Shown in pieces: positions 52,180 to 60,470 of a DNA stretch of 64,000 nt. Under the pieces are notes generated by a model that was not told where the DNA came from, did not search any database, and saw only the letters and a program-made list of their open reading frames with translations. Position 1 is the stretch's first letter. Each line of letters opens with the position of its first letter. The DNA lies in assembly GCA_910574635.1 (NCBI GenBank), contig CAJTCG010000012.1, positions 1 to 64,000 of the forward strand. The letters are read 5' to 3'. Made by a program: the position numbers and the translations under genes. The stretch is from Oscillospiraceae bacterium (GTDB lineage: Bacteria; Bacillota; Clostridia; Oscillospirales; Oscillospiraceae).

Positions 52180-52989
52180 ATGAAAGGAGCGACTACCATA
52201 CAGGAACGCCTTTGGGAACTACGCAAGGATAAAGGGCTGAAACTGGAAGAACTGGCAAGTCTGACGCAGATTTCAAAATCCGCCCTTGCCAGCTATGAAT
52301 CTAAGGATAATAAGGAAATCAATCATGGCAACCTTATCACGCTGGCAGATTTTTATGGGGTGTCCATTGATTATCTGTTATGCCGGACAGAAAACCGGGA
52401 GCAGGCCAATACGCCTTTAACTGAATTACATTTGAGTGATGAAATGGTTGCGCTTCTGAAAAGCGGCCGGATTAACAACCGTCTGCTGTGCGAACTTGCC
52501 ACCCACAAGGATTTTATAAAGTTTCTGGCTGACATTGAGGTTTATGTGGACGGGATTGCTTCCATGCAGATTCAAAACCTCAACTCCCTTGTTGATACTG
52601 TCCGGCACGAAATTATAGAACGCTACCGCCCTGGGGAAGATGACCCGCACCTCCGGATTTTACAGGCTGCACATATTGAGGATGATGAATATTTCAGCCA
52701 CATGATACAAGACGATATAAGCGCAATCGTCCGTGATATTCGTGCCGCACACAAGTCTGACAGTGAGAGCGCACCGACAACTACCATTGCCGAAGAATTG
52801 AAGCAGGATTTAGAGGATGTTGCGAATTTCAAGGGAAGCCCTCTTGAAAAACAGGCTGCGTTTTACTGCAAGCGGCTGGGTATCAATTATAACAAGCTGT
52901 CTGATGTGGAGTTCCGGCAGCTTGTACATATCCTTGAAAAATCGAAATTCTTCAAAAGCTATGTCAGCCAGAGAAAAAAGCGTAAATGA
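52180..52989 (+). CDS. XRE-family regulator with long C-terminal domain (element 2)
   Basis: The 269-residue protein has an HTH_3 domain (IQERLWELRKDKGLKLEELA, in part, then SKSALASYESKDNKEINHGN) and about 190 residues of acidic helical sequence. ATG 52180 follows AAAGGAG by nine bases; the frame is open upstream but non-coding. It is the only rightward gene in element 2 and faces the mobilization operon, suggesting a master regulator of transfer. Confidence 0.85.
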   Translation: MKGATTIQERLWELRKDKGLKLEELASLTQISKSALASYESKDNKEINHGNLITLADFYGVSIDYLLCRTENREQANTPLTELHLSDEMVALLKSGRINNRLLCELATHKDFIKFLADIEVYVDGIASMQIQNLNSLVDTVRHEIIERYRPGEDDPHLRILQAAHIEDDEYFSHMIQDDISAIVRDIRAAHKSDSESAPTTTIAEELKQDLEDVANFKGSPLEKQAAFYCKRLGINYNKLSDVEFRQLVHILEKSKFFKSYVSQRKKRK

Positions 52990-53032
52990 AAACTGCCGTT
53001 GTGGGAATGGGCGTTCTTACAACGGCAGTTTT
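52989..53032 (+). terminator. Terminator after the XRE gene
   Basis: AAAACTGCCGTTGT (52989-53002) pairs perfectly with 53019-53032, ending in GTTTT. The left arm overlaps the stop codon. Confidence 0.85.
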
Positions 53033-53069
53033 GGATAGGTATATATGATTTTTAAAGATGCCTGAATTA

Positions 53070-53801
53070 TCAGCCTGTTTGAAAAAGCTCTACACTGTAT
53101 TTGTCAGGATTATCTTTGTCGATATAAACATTCGCATATAAATCTTCTTTTCGCTTAAATGGTGACAAAACATAATAGTTACTTACCGCTTTGTGTTCTT
53201 TACCCTCATAAATAAACTGACAGACTATTTTGCAACTGACGTAGTTTGCCACTCTAATCCAGACTGCCGGAATCATGTCCTCTATTTCGCAGTCCATACA
53301 AATGCCTGAATATTTCAGAGTTTTTAATTTTTTCTTGTCATAAGCCACTTTACTTATTGAAGCCAAAAATAATATTAACCATACAGAAGCATTGATTAAC
53401 ATAGCTTTCAATATAGTTGAATTAAAAAAATTCCCAACAAGGCCAATAGCTAATTCAGTCACGGCTACAAATAAAGTGACATTAGCACATATGGAGAATA
53501 CATTTTTTACAGGCCTAAAATTAGCAATCTGTTTTTCTTTAAAAAGCTTGGAAATATTTTCTTCCGCTTTTCCTTTGTATTCCTCCGCTGATATATGCTC
53601 TCCCGAAAAAAGCTCATTCAAACTAATACCCAGAACATCGCACAAAGGCTGTAAAAGCGACACATCCGGCATTCCTCTTCCGTTTTCCCATTTAGAAACT
53701 GCCTGATTGGTAATCCCTAAAGTTTCTGCAAGCTGCATTTGTGTCAGATTTTTTTCTTTTCTGCACTGTGCAATAAATGCGCCTATTCTTTTCTGATCCA
53801 T
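53070..53801 (-). CDS. XRE regulator with transmembrane segments (element 2)
   Basis: The 243-residue protein has an N-terminal HTH (LTQMQLAETLGITNQAVSKW) and two hydrophobic helices (about 105-150), then a soluble C-terminal domain with VSCKIVCQFIYEGKEHKAV. Membrane-linked XRE proteins can sense the envelope state. It is AT-rich compared with the parent element. Its terminal region converges on the XRE gene terminator. Confidence 0.8.
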   Translation of the reverse strand: MDQKRIGAFIAQCRKEKNLTQMQLAETLGITNQAVSKWENGRGMPDVSLLQPLCDVLGISLNELFSGEHISAEEYKGKAEENISKLFKEKQIANFRPVKNVFSICANVTLFVAVTELAIGLVGNFFNSTILKAMLINASVWLILFLASISKVAYDKKKLKTLKYSGICMDCEIEDMIPAVWIRVANYVSCKIVCQFIYEGKEHKAVSNYYVLSPFKRKEDLYANVYIDKDNPDKYSVELFQTG

Positions 53802-53912
53802 ACAATAAATCTCCTTTGCTATATTTGTGACCGCAGTATATCAAAAAGAGAATCTATTTAGAACATATTAAGCGTTGATTCAATAGTAAACGCTTAGTTG
53901 AGCGTCACAAAT

Positions 53913-54146
53913 TCAGTTATTGCCTATCGAAACAGTACAATTTTCTTCACGCTCCAACTGTATCACATCTGAAATGTCACAATCTAATGTTTCACAAATT
54001 TTTGTCAGTGTTTCCATACTGATATGCTTCCCTTTTCCCATGTTAGCAATCATATTTGTGGTCAGTCCAGCGGCAAGCCTTAAATCCTCTTTCCTCATGT
54101 TTCGCTCTATCAGTGTGTGCCAGAGCGGTTTATAGCTGATGTGCAT
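53913..54146 (-). CDS. Small Cro/C1-type HTH regulator (element 2)
   Basis: The 77-residue protein is a single XRE domain: LWHTLIERNMRKEDLRLAAG, then ISMETLTKICETLDCDISDV. It is typical of small regulators (YvaO-like) on mobile elements. It is the rightmost gene of element 2. The 135 bases to the element end hold no gene. Confidence 0.75.
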   Translation of the reverse strand: MHISYKPLWHTLIERNMRKEDLRLAAGLTTNMIANMGKGKHISMETLTKICETLDCDISDVIQLEREENCTVSIGNN

Positions 54147-54281
54147 TTTTCTCCCTGCCTTTCTGCCCCAGATAGGCGTTTGTACCCATTATATCAGGAT
54201 TCTTGCTAACTCACAAATATTTCTTGACGCTATCGCCGGTTCCGTCTGGATTGTGCTTTTCCTTTCCTCTTTTGATTACCT

Positions 54282-54440
54282 CTAATTAGCCATGACCTGT
54301 TTCATGCCCTGGCTCTTGGCACCAGGGTTGTCGTTGCCGTAGCCCTCCAGGAGATTGACGATGCCCCACACGCCCAGGCCAGCGCCCAGCGCGGTGACAA
54401 GGGTCTGCATAACGCCTACTGCGGAAGTAAAAAATGCCAT
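54282..54440 (-). pseudogene. maff2, N-terminal part (split by element 2)
   Basis: From ATG 54440: MAFFTSAVGVMQTLVTALGA, GLGVWGIVNLLEGYGNDNPG and AKSQGMKQ, the diagnostic Maff2 sequence. It then reads VMAN and stops inside element 2. Maff2 is a two-helix membrane protein conserved in Tn1549-like transfer modules, presumably part of the mating channel. GGAGG lies upstream of the ATG. Confidence 0.88.
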
Positions 54441-54471
54441 AAATATCCTCCATAAAAATTTTTAGAATTTG

Positions 54472-55764
54472 TCAGGAAAGCGGCTCCGCCTCTTCGGCGG
54501 GGCCGCTTTCTTCGCCGTCCGCGACGTTGATCTCATAAACGTCGTAAACTTCTTCCGGCTTGGGTTTCAGTTCCACGGAAAGAAAACGTTCGATATTGAA
54601 CTTGTTTTTCTTATCCGCATCAGCCAGATACTTGAAATTGGGATGCCGGGTAATGTCGTACTTATCCGACAGGAACGGCCTCACACCCCGCAGTTGCAGG
54701 ATGCACTTGCCGCCGTCCAAAACCGCCAGCTCATCCACGTCCATCAGGGTCTTTCCTAACTTTTGATAGTTCAAAGAGTGGGAAATTTCCCTGCCCCGGC
54801 TCTCTCCCGTATTGAACGTGTCGATGGTTTCCTTCCCGAGCTGGGCCGACAGCTCTTTCAGCGTCCCCGGCTCTTTGCCGCCCAGGAAGATGGAACAGTC
54901 GCAGTTGCCGATAATCGTGTCGGCGTTGTCCTTGTAGATCGCTTTGAGCTGGCTCTGGGCTTGCAGCACCAGACAGGCGGAAATCTCGCGGCTTCGGATG
55001 GTAGCCATGAGTTTTTCCAGCTTTGGGATTTGTCCGATGTTGGCACATTCGTCGATCAGGCAGCGGACATGGACCGGGAGCCGCCCGCCGTATACGTCGT
55101 CCGCCTTTTCGCACAGGAGGTTGAAAAGCTGCGTGTAGCATAAGGAAATGAGGAAGTTAAAGCTGTCGTCCGTGTCGCTCATAATCAAAAAGAGGGCCGT
55201 TTTCCGGTCCCCCAAAGTGTCCAGCTCCAACTCGTCATAGGCGGTCACATCCCGAAGCTCCGCAATGTCGAACACCGCCAGCCGCGCACCGCAGCTCACC
55301 AAGATCGACTTAGCCGTTTTGCCAGCGGCTAATTTGAATTTCTTGTACTGCCGCACGGCGAAGTGGTCCGGTTTTTCCCGCTCCAGTTCCTCAAACATCA
55401 AATCCACCTGATTTTGAAATTCCTCATCGTCCTCCCGGACCTCCATAGCGTTAATCATTTCAATCATCGTGGCAAAATTCTGCTCTTCAACAGGCGCTTC
55501 GTAGTGGATGTAGCCGATCAGCGCCGTGTAAAGCAGCGTTTCCGCCTTGGTCCAGAAGGGGTCCCCGCCCTGGCCCTCGCCTTTCGTGTTGGAGATCAGG
55601 GCCGTCACAACCTTCAAAATATCCTTTTCCGAATGGATGTAGGCGAACGGATTGTACTTCATGGACTTCTTGAAATTGATCGTGTTCAGAATCTTGATTC
55701 TATACCCGTTGCGCTGGAGTAATTTTCCGGCGTCGACGACGATATCCCCTTTTGGTAATGTCAA
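54472..55764 (-). pseudogene. virD4/traG coupling protein, N-terminally truncated
   Basis: The 430-codon frame starts abruptly at TLPKGDIVVDAGKLLQRNG, where homologues read TDPKGD well inside the protein. The N-terminal transmembrane part and the Walker A motif are gone. Present are PVHVRCLIDECANIGQIPKL (Walker B and DE box, in part), the region SCLVLQAQSQLKAIYKD-like SACLVLQAQSQL, and the acidic C-terminal tail. VirD4 proteins bring relaxosomes to the channel. Element 3 begins at the break. Confidence 0.85.
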
Positions 55765-55794
55765 GTAGGGAATAAGAAAAAGTGTATCTTCTTT

Positions 55795-55980
55795 TCAGTT
55801 GGTTACACTGTCCTTGTCATTCTCAATAAGCCGCACTACCTTGTCCGTAAAGGTTTCCCGGCTCGTTTCGCTGAAATGGATATGTATGTCAAAGGTGGTA
55901 TTCCCTATCCGCTTCACAAGGTCGGGCTTCACGTCCAGAGGGGCGGCGGTGCGGCTGGTCTTGCTGGTGTCATGGTTCAT
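55795..55980 (-). CDS. tnpW: TnpW-family small protein (element 3)
   Basis: The 61-residue protein has a disordered N-terminus and the core VKRIGNTTFDIHIHFSETSR, then FTDKVVRLIEND. This matches the element 1 protein at 32831 in its core spacing (KRIG-x-T-(Y/F)). ATG 55980 follows GGAGA. It overlaps the DnaC-like stop by four bases (ATGA). Confidence 0.75.
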   Translation of the reverse strand: MNHDTSKTSRTAAPLDVKPDLVKRIGNTTFDIHIHFSETSRETFTDKVVRLIENDKDSVTN

Positions 55981-56828
55981 AGGCTCTCCTTTCCGTTCAT
56001 CAATCCCCTTAACCGTTCCATTTTCCCCTGTGCTGTGGCTTTCCTGATGTTCTCCCCGGTAATGCAGACAGGGCAGCACATTTCAAGCAGACGGTCATAA
56101 ATCCGGGCATGGGCGGTGTCCTCCGGGTGCTGTAATTCCTCCAGCGTCAAATTCGTTGTGACAATTAGCGGCTTCCGGCTTCGGTATCGGCTGTCAACCA
56201 CGTTGTAAACCTGTTCAAGCCCGTATTCCGTGCCGCGCTCCATGCCGAAATCGTCAAGGATAAGCAGAGGGAAGCGGCAAAGGCGGTCTATGTATTCGTT
56301 CCTGCCCTTGTAGCTGGCGGCAAGGTCATTGAGTATCAAGGCAAAATTCGTCATACACACGGAAATCTCACGCTCCATAAGGGCGTTGGCGATACACCCG
56401 GCAAAATAGCTCTTGCCCGTGCCTACCTTGCCCCATAGCAGATAGCCGATATTTTCCGCTTTCATTTCCTCCCAGTTCGCCGCATAGAATAAAGCCTTAT
56501 CCATTTGGGGGCATTTGCCGTTGTCATTTTCAAAAGTCCACTGGCGCATGGCGGCGTTGGAAAATCCCCGGCGTTTCAGTTCTTCCACGGTGTCACGGTG
56601 CTTGCGCTCCCGGTCGGCGGCTTCCTGCTTTTCCCGGCGTTTGCGCTGGCAGTCACATTCTTTCGGGTGTCGGTCACGTCCGAAAAGCCCTTTTCCCTCG
56701 GTGAAATAGGCTTCTTTGGGCTGGCGGCAGCTCCCGCAATATAAAAGCCCGTCCTCGCCTGTGTAGTCCTCCGGCTCTGGCTCTGTTTCTGTGGCAAGCC
56801 GGAAAATGGCGTTATCATAATCACACAT
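55977..56828 (-). CDS. DnaC/IstB-like helicase loader ATPase (element 3)
   Basis: The 283-residue protein has a zinc site (LLYCGSCRQPKE, KECDCQRKRR), Walker A GKVGTGKSYFAG, Walker B LLILDDFGMERG and VTTNLTLEEL. ATG 56828 is chosen for AAGGAGG eight bases upstream. It is similar in architecture to 33023-33841 but clearly diverged. Confidence 0.9.
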   Translation of the reverse strand: MCDYDNAIFRLATETEPEPEDYTGEDGLLYCGSCRQPKEAYFTEGKGLFGRDRHPKECDCQRKRREKQEAADRERKHRDTVEELKRRGFSNAAMRQWTFENDNGKCPQMDKALFYAANWEEMKAENIGYLLWGKVGTGKSYFAGCIANALMEREISVCMTNFALILNDLAASYKGRNEYIDRLCRFPLLILDDFGMERGTEYGLEQVYNVVDSRYRSRKPLIVTTNLTLEELQHPEDTAHARIYDRLLEMCCPVCITGENIRKATAQGKMERLRGLMNGKESL

Positions 56829-56892
56829 AAAATCGTCCTCCTTGTTCATGGTCTTATTCACGCCCTGTTTACGGGGCGTTTTATCTCCGCTG

Positions 56893-57633
56893 TCAAAGGC
56901 TCTCGCCCTCTTTGAAAGAATAGTCGGGGATTCCCTTTTTCGGGTTCTCCTTTTTCTCCCTGTCCGCCCACCTGTAAAGCGTGGCGGCATGGTTCGCATA
57001 GTCATTCCCGCTGGAAGCAATATACCGGCTCATTTCCTCAATAAGCCGTTCAAGGCTGTCCGGGTATTCCTGCTTCAGCTCCGCATATTCGCTTTCAGTG
57101 AGGAAAACATTCTGGTATTTGCCATAGGGCGCGGGCGGCTCCCCACTCGCTCCCATTCGTTGGCTCTCTTTTAGTTTGTTTATATTTAGTTGGTTAGGGT
57201 AAAGTTTTCTTTGTATCATAGGTAAAGTTTTCTTTGTGTCTGATGTACAGTTTTCTTTAGGACTGACATCAAGATTTCTTTGTGTCATATCTAAAGAAAC
57301 CTTTACTACTTCCGGCACTTTCACATAAAGGCGGTTCGGCGCGGAAAATCCCCGGCGTTCCCTCTCTAAAAGCCCGGCAATATCCAGTTCTTTTAGGGAG
57401 TTCTGTATTGTCATGGTGCTTTTATCCAGTATTTCCGCTATCTCTGCTATGGGGTAGACAATATACGTCCTGCCCTCATTGTCCTGCCAGCCGTTCTTCT
57501 GTGAGAGGGTGGAACGGTCAAGGAGCAGCGCATAGAGCAGCTTTGCAGTCTGTGACAAGTCCATTTTCAGCAGAAATCGGGGATAGGGGAAAAAGGGCGG
57601 CATTGTGGTGTTGGCTGTAATGTATTCGGTTAT
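56893..57633 (-). CDS. Replication initiator protein A (element 3), apparent ATA start
   Basis: The 246-residue protein has the RepA N-terminal winged helix (NTTMPPFFPYPRFLLKMDLS, then IAEILDKSTMTIQNSLKEL) and the C-terminal domain (YQNVFLTESEYAELKQEYP, NHAATLYRWADREKK). The best ribosome site AGGAGG lies eight bases before an ATA at 57633. A GTG at 57642 overlaps the AGGAGG itself, and the ATG at 57669 has no site. It initiates element replication together with the DnaC-like protein. Confidence 0.85.
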   Translation of the reverse strand: MTEYITANTTMPPFFPYPRFLLKMDLSQTAKLLYALLLDRSTLSQKNGWQDNEGRTYIVYPIAEIAEILDKSTMTIQNSLKELDIAGLLERERRGFSAPNRLYVKVPEVVKVSLDMTQRNLDVSPKENCTSDTKKTLPMIQRKLYPNQLNINKLKESQRMGASGEPPAPYGKYQNVFLTESEYAELKQEYPDSLERLIEEMSRYIASSGNDYANHAATLYRWADREKKENPKKGIPDYSFKEGESL

Positions 57634-57742
57634 GGTTTTCACCTCCTGTCTGTGGCTTCTGTTACGCATTTAAAACGGCTTTTTAGGGGGTAAAGGATAA
57701 ATATACCGCATACCCGTTGAGCAGTAGCCGGGAAGCCTTGAT

Positions 57743-58129
57743 TTACGGGGGTTCTGTATTTTCTAAAGCGTGACATTTCCCCCTCTGTTTCCGCTTGCGC
57801 TGTGCGGCTCTGGCTCTTTTCATGCGTCCGGCACAATCGGGGCAGTATTTCCCCCGGTTGGATTTTGGGAGAAACTGACCGCTGCACTCGGTACAGCGTT
57901 TCAGTTCTGCCCGGTGGAGTAGGGCGGCTTCCAGTTTCCAGTCAAGGGGAAGCACGGCGGCAGTGAACCAGCGGCAGAGAAGCGAATAGCTGATACTTTG
58001 CACACATACACAAGGCTCGCCGTTATCCAGCAAAATGCAGTTACCGTTATCATAGTTACAGCACTCATGCACAAGGCGGCGGGCGGCTCTGTACTGTGGG
58101 TAGTCCATGTAGGGGCATTTACCGTTCAT
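57743..58129 (-). CDS. Cysteine-rich VLP-type protein (element 3)
   Basis: The 128-residue protein has HECCNYDNGNCILLDNG and CTECSGQFLPKSNRGKYCPDC (in part), homologous to 34706-35080. The conserved Cys pairs suggest zinc binding; a basic tail (RAAQRKRKQRG) may bind nucleic acid. ATG 58129 overlaps the relaxase stop by 11 bases. Confidence 0.8.
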   Translation of the reverse strand: MNGKCPYMDYPQYRAARRLVHECCNYDNGNCILLDNGEPCVCVQSISYSLLCRWFTAAVLPLDWKLEAALLHRAELKRCTECSGQFLPKSNRGKYCPDCAGRMKRARAAQRKRKQRGKCHALENTEPP

Positions 58130-59750
58130 TTTCCCGCCCCTTTCCCCGTTCCGGCTTACGGTGTAAGATTTGGTCAATATTGTTCTTTACGGTCTGCAAT
58201 TCCCGGACGTTCTCTTTCTTCTCCCGGTATTCGTTGTAAAGGCTGTTCTTCTCCCTCGTAAGCTGCTCAATCTCCGCTTGTAAGGCTTTGGACGCTGGCA
58301 GCTTTTGGATTCCCTTTGCTTTAAAATACCGGGTGGCAGCTTCGGCAATCATAAACTCGCTTTCGTGCTGTTCCCGGTAGTTCCTGCGGGCTTTCTCTGT
58401 TTTCTGTGCTTTCAGCCCGTCACGGGCGGGCTTGGTCTTGATATACGCCAATAGCTGTTTCTGCAAGTCCTTTTTCTCCCGCAAAGTGCTTTCCACGGCT
58501 TTCAGTTTGGCATGGACGCTGTTCAGTTCCGCGCTGGCGGCAGCAAGGGCGGCTTCCAGTTCTTCCGGGGAAGAAAAGCCGGATTCCTCGTAAATGCTCA
58601 CGGTAGCCGCCATTTGCTTCAAGTTGTGCAAGGTCGCCCACTTTTCATAGCCCCGCCCCTTGCCCTCGGCTTTCTTGGCGGCTATGTCTACCATGCGCTG
58701 TACGCCGTCTTGTTTCGGTGCGTTTATAGCGGCTTTTTTGCGCTGTAAGCGGTCTTTTATGCTGTGGGGGTATTCCTGTCTGGGTAGGGGCGTTTCGGCG
58801 GCTCTGGCGGTGTTCTGTGCGTTTATGGTGAGTGCTTCCAGTACGGCGGCACGGCCAAAATCATCACCTAATCTCCGGGCGGTGATGGGCTTCGTCCTGT
58901 CCGGCGTGAGATAGGATAGCCGCCCCCGGCTCTCCTTGACGGTCACGCCCTGTTGTAGCAGTTTCCCGGAGAAGTCCTCAAAAGAGATAGCAGAGGACAG
59001 GGCGGCTCGGATTGTGCGCCGTAGCTTCTCCTTGTCGGTTTCAAACTTGGTCTGCTTGGGCGGCTCTCCTGTGACGGCTTGGGAAGCGTTCCCTTTATCC
59101 AGTGCGGCTTGTCCTTTCCGTTTCGCCCAATACTCACGCTCGGTAATGCGGTTCTTGCTCCCGTTCAGCAAGTCAATCTGATAGAGGTTTTCCCTGTGGC
59201 ACATCTCCATGACTTCCGCTTTGAAGTATTCCATAGCTGCGTCTGTACAGCGGTGCTTGCAGCCCTCCCTTGTGTCGGCTGGTCTTTCCATGTACGGCAA
59301 CAGCGGAACTTCGGCAATCCGCAAGCTGTTTATGACGATATGCACATGGATATTTCCGCTGTGGTTATGCCCGTCCGGGTGGGTGCATACCAACGCTTGA
59401 TGTCCGGGGAAATGCTCTTTACAGAACTGCTCGCCCAACGCTTGCGCCCGGTCTACGGTCAAGCCGTTGTCTGGTGCGTCACGGGGGGCAAAACTGATAA
59501 TGTAATGGTGGCTCTTTACGTCCTCCCGCTTTTGGTTCTTTCCGTATTTCAGATTGGAGCGCATACACGCTATGGCGAAATCTTCATCACCGCAATTAAG
59601 GGAAGATATGCGGTAATCGTCACGGAGAACAAGCCGCCCGTTTCCGTCCAGTGTGGGCTTCATGGTAAACTCGTCATGCTCAAAAGTTAGGTACTGTTCA
59701 GCCGCCCCATAGTCGGCATTTTTAGAGCTGATATGTTTGAATGTTGCCAA
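58119..59750 (-). CDS. MobP-type relaxase (element 3), TTG or GTG start
   Basis: The 543-residue relaxase begins ATFKHISSKNADYGAAEQYL and has motif KSHHYIISFAPRD and the histidine triad HPDGHNHSGNIHVHIVINS. A long coiled coil (about 400-530) follows. This differs from the MobA/MobL relaxases of elements 1 and 2. TTG 59750 (homologues start at this Met) follows AGGTGA; GTG 59759 is the alternative. It overlaps the mobC gene by 29 bases. Confidence 0.88.
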   Translation of the reverse strand: MATFKHISSKNADYGAAEQYLTFEHDEFTMKPTLDGNGRLVLRDDYRISSLNCGDEDFAIACMRSNLKYGKNQKREDVKSHHYIISFAPRDAPDNGLTVDRAQALGEQFCKEHFPGHQALVCTHPDGHNHSGNIHVHIVINSLRIAEVPLLPYMERPADTREGCKHRCTDAAMEYFKAEVMEMCHRENLYQIDLLNGSKNRITEREYWAKRKGQAALDKGNASQAVTGEPPKQTKFETDKEKLRRTIRAALSSAISFEDFSGKLLQQGVTVKESRGRLSYLTPDRTKPITARRLGDDFGRAAVLEALTINAQNTARAAETPLPRQEYPHSIKDRLQRKKAAINAPKQDGVQRMVDIAAKKAEGKGRGYEKWATLHNLKQMAATVSIYEESGFSSPEELEAALAAASAELNSVHAKLKAVESTLREKKDLQKQLLAYIKTKPARDGLKAQKTEKARRNYREQHESEFMIAEAATRYFKAKGIQKLPASKALQAEIEQLTREKNSLYNEYREKKENVRELQTVKNNIDQILHRKPERGKGRENER

Positions 59751-60117
59751 CGGTTTCACCTACTTTCTGCAAGACTTCAAACTTCAAGGCGGCAAGCTCC
59801 GCTGTGGCGGCTCGTACCTCTTGGGAGAGGGTATTATAGGGTGCGCCGTACTCGTTCAGACAGCGGGCAATCTGATTCAAGCTGCCGCCGATTTTCCCGT
59901 ATTCGGCTGTAAGTTTTCCAACGGCAGAAAGCAGTTCATCATTGACCGGGGAAACGGTAATGACCGGGCGTATGCTTGATTTGATTAGGGCTTGCCGAAT
60001 AAACTCGGCTTGGCTCATTTTGCAGAGGGAAACACGCTCGGAAAATTCGGCGTATTCTTCCTCGGTCAAGCGTGTCTTGATTACCCGGCTTCGGTGTGGC
60101 GTGTTGTATCTTTTCAT
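59722..60117 (-). CDS. mobC: MobC relaxosome accessory protein (element 3)
   Basis: The 131-residue protein has a ribbon-helix-helix (RVIKTRLTEEEYAEFSERVS, in part, then SQAEFIRQALI) and the MobC region KIGGSLNQIARCLNEYG. MobC helps the relaxase melt and nick oriT. ATG 60117 lies just after the oriT candidate and follows GGAGG. Confidence 0.88.
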   Translation of the reverse strand: MKRYNTPHRSRVIKTRLTEEEYAEFSERVSLCKMSQAEFIRQALIKSSIRPVITVSPVNDELLSAVGKLTAEYGKIGGSLNQIARCLNEYGAPYNTLSQEVRAATAELAALKFEVLQKVGETVGNIQTYQL

Positions 60118-60170
60118 GGCTGTGAACCTCCTTTCACTCGCTGCAAAAGCGGCGGTAATTATAAGCGGCG

Positions 60171-60250
60171 CAAGCCGCAAAAAGGCGGGCTTGGGGTGGC
60201 AACCCCAACAAGATTCCCATAGGACAAAATGAGCCGGTAGGCGAAATTTG
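60171..60250. other. Candidate oriT of element 3 (MobP type)
   Basis: A perfect hairpin TTGGGGT/ACCCCAA (60191-60197 with 60202-60208) and outer arms CAAGCC/GGCTTG (60171-60176 with 60188-60193) lie upstream of mobC. The minus strand beside the hairpin reads ATCTTG-T (60214-60208), close to the RP4-type nick consensus ATCCTG-C. Confidence 0.65.
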
Positions 60251-60397
60251 GTACTGTGGTAGAATCTTGCTCTAAGAAAGTGACGGATTCCGCTGTGCTG
60301 GCTTTTGCCGTTTTCCCCCGGCTTGCATGGCGTGGATTCTGCCAGTTTTGCGGCGGTATTTTCCCATGCAGAAAAGCCGGAAATAAGCAAAATAGGC

Positions 60398-60436
60398 GTA
60401 AAAAAACAGGAAACCTTTTTCCTTGATTTCCTGTTT
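60398..60436 (-). terminator. Terminator after the winged-helix regulator gene
   Basis: AAACAGGAAA (60404-60413) pairs with TTTCCTGTTT (60427-60436) and is followed on the minus strand by TTTTTTTA. It insulates the regulatory genes from the mobilization operon. Confidence 0.8.
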
Positions 60437-60470
60437 CGTATCTTCGCCAATAGCGGCGGTTATCCTGTTG

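Larger units (their letters stand above)
43104..54300 (-). mobile_element. Element 2: serine-recombinase mobilizable element inserted in maff2
   Basis: About 11.2 kb flanked by a direct repeat GCCATGAGCTGT (43104-43115) and GCCATGACCTGT (54289-54300), 11 of 12 identical. It carries a large serine recombinase at its left end, a VirE-type helicase, a CHC2 primase, a MobA/MobL relaxase, an oriT candidate, a phosphotransferase cargo and three XRE regulators. The left end (43116-43217) has no gene. Confidence 0.85.
19625..55764 (-). mobile_element. Parent Tn1549-like conjugative element, transfer module (interrupted)
   Basis: Minus-strand genes VirD4, Maff2, small membrane protein, TrbL/VirB6, SpoVG-like, XF1762, DUF3849, DUF7007, C5 methylase, PrgI and VirB4 follow the order of Tn1549/CTn-type transfer regions of Clostridia. 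Two serine-recombinase elements (30.7-42.4 and 43.1-54.3 kb) and two group II introns interrupt it. Both outer ends are truncated: virB4 at its Walker A motif and virD4 at its N-terminal part. No integrase for this parent element is seen. Confidence 0.8.
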
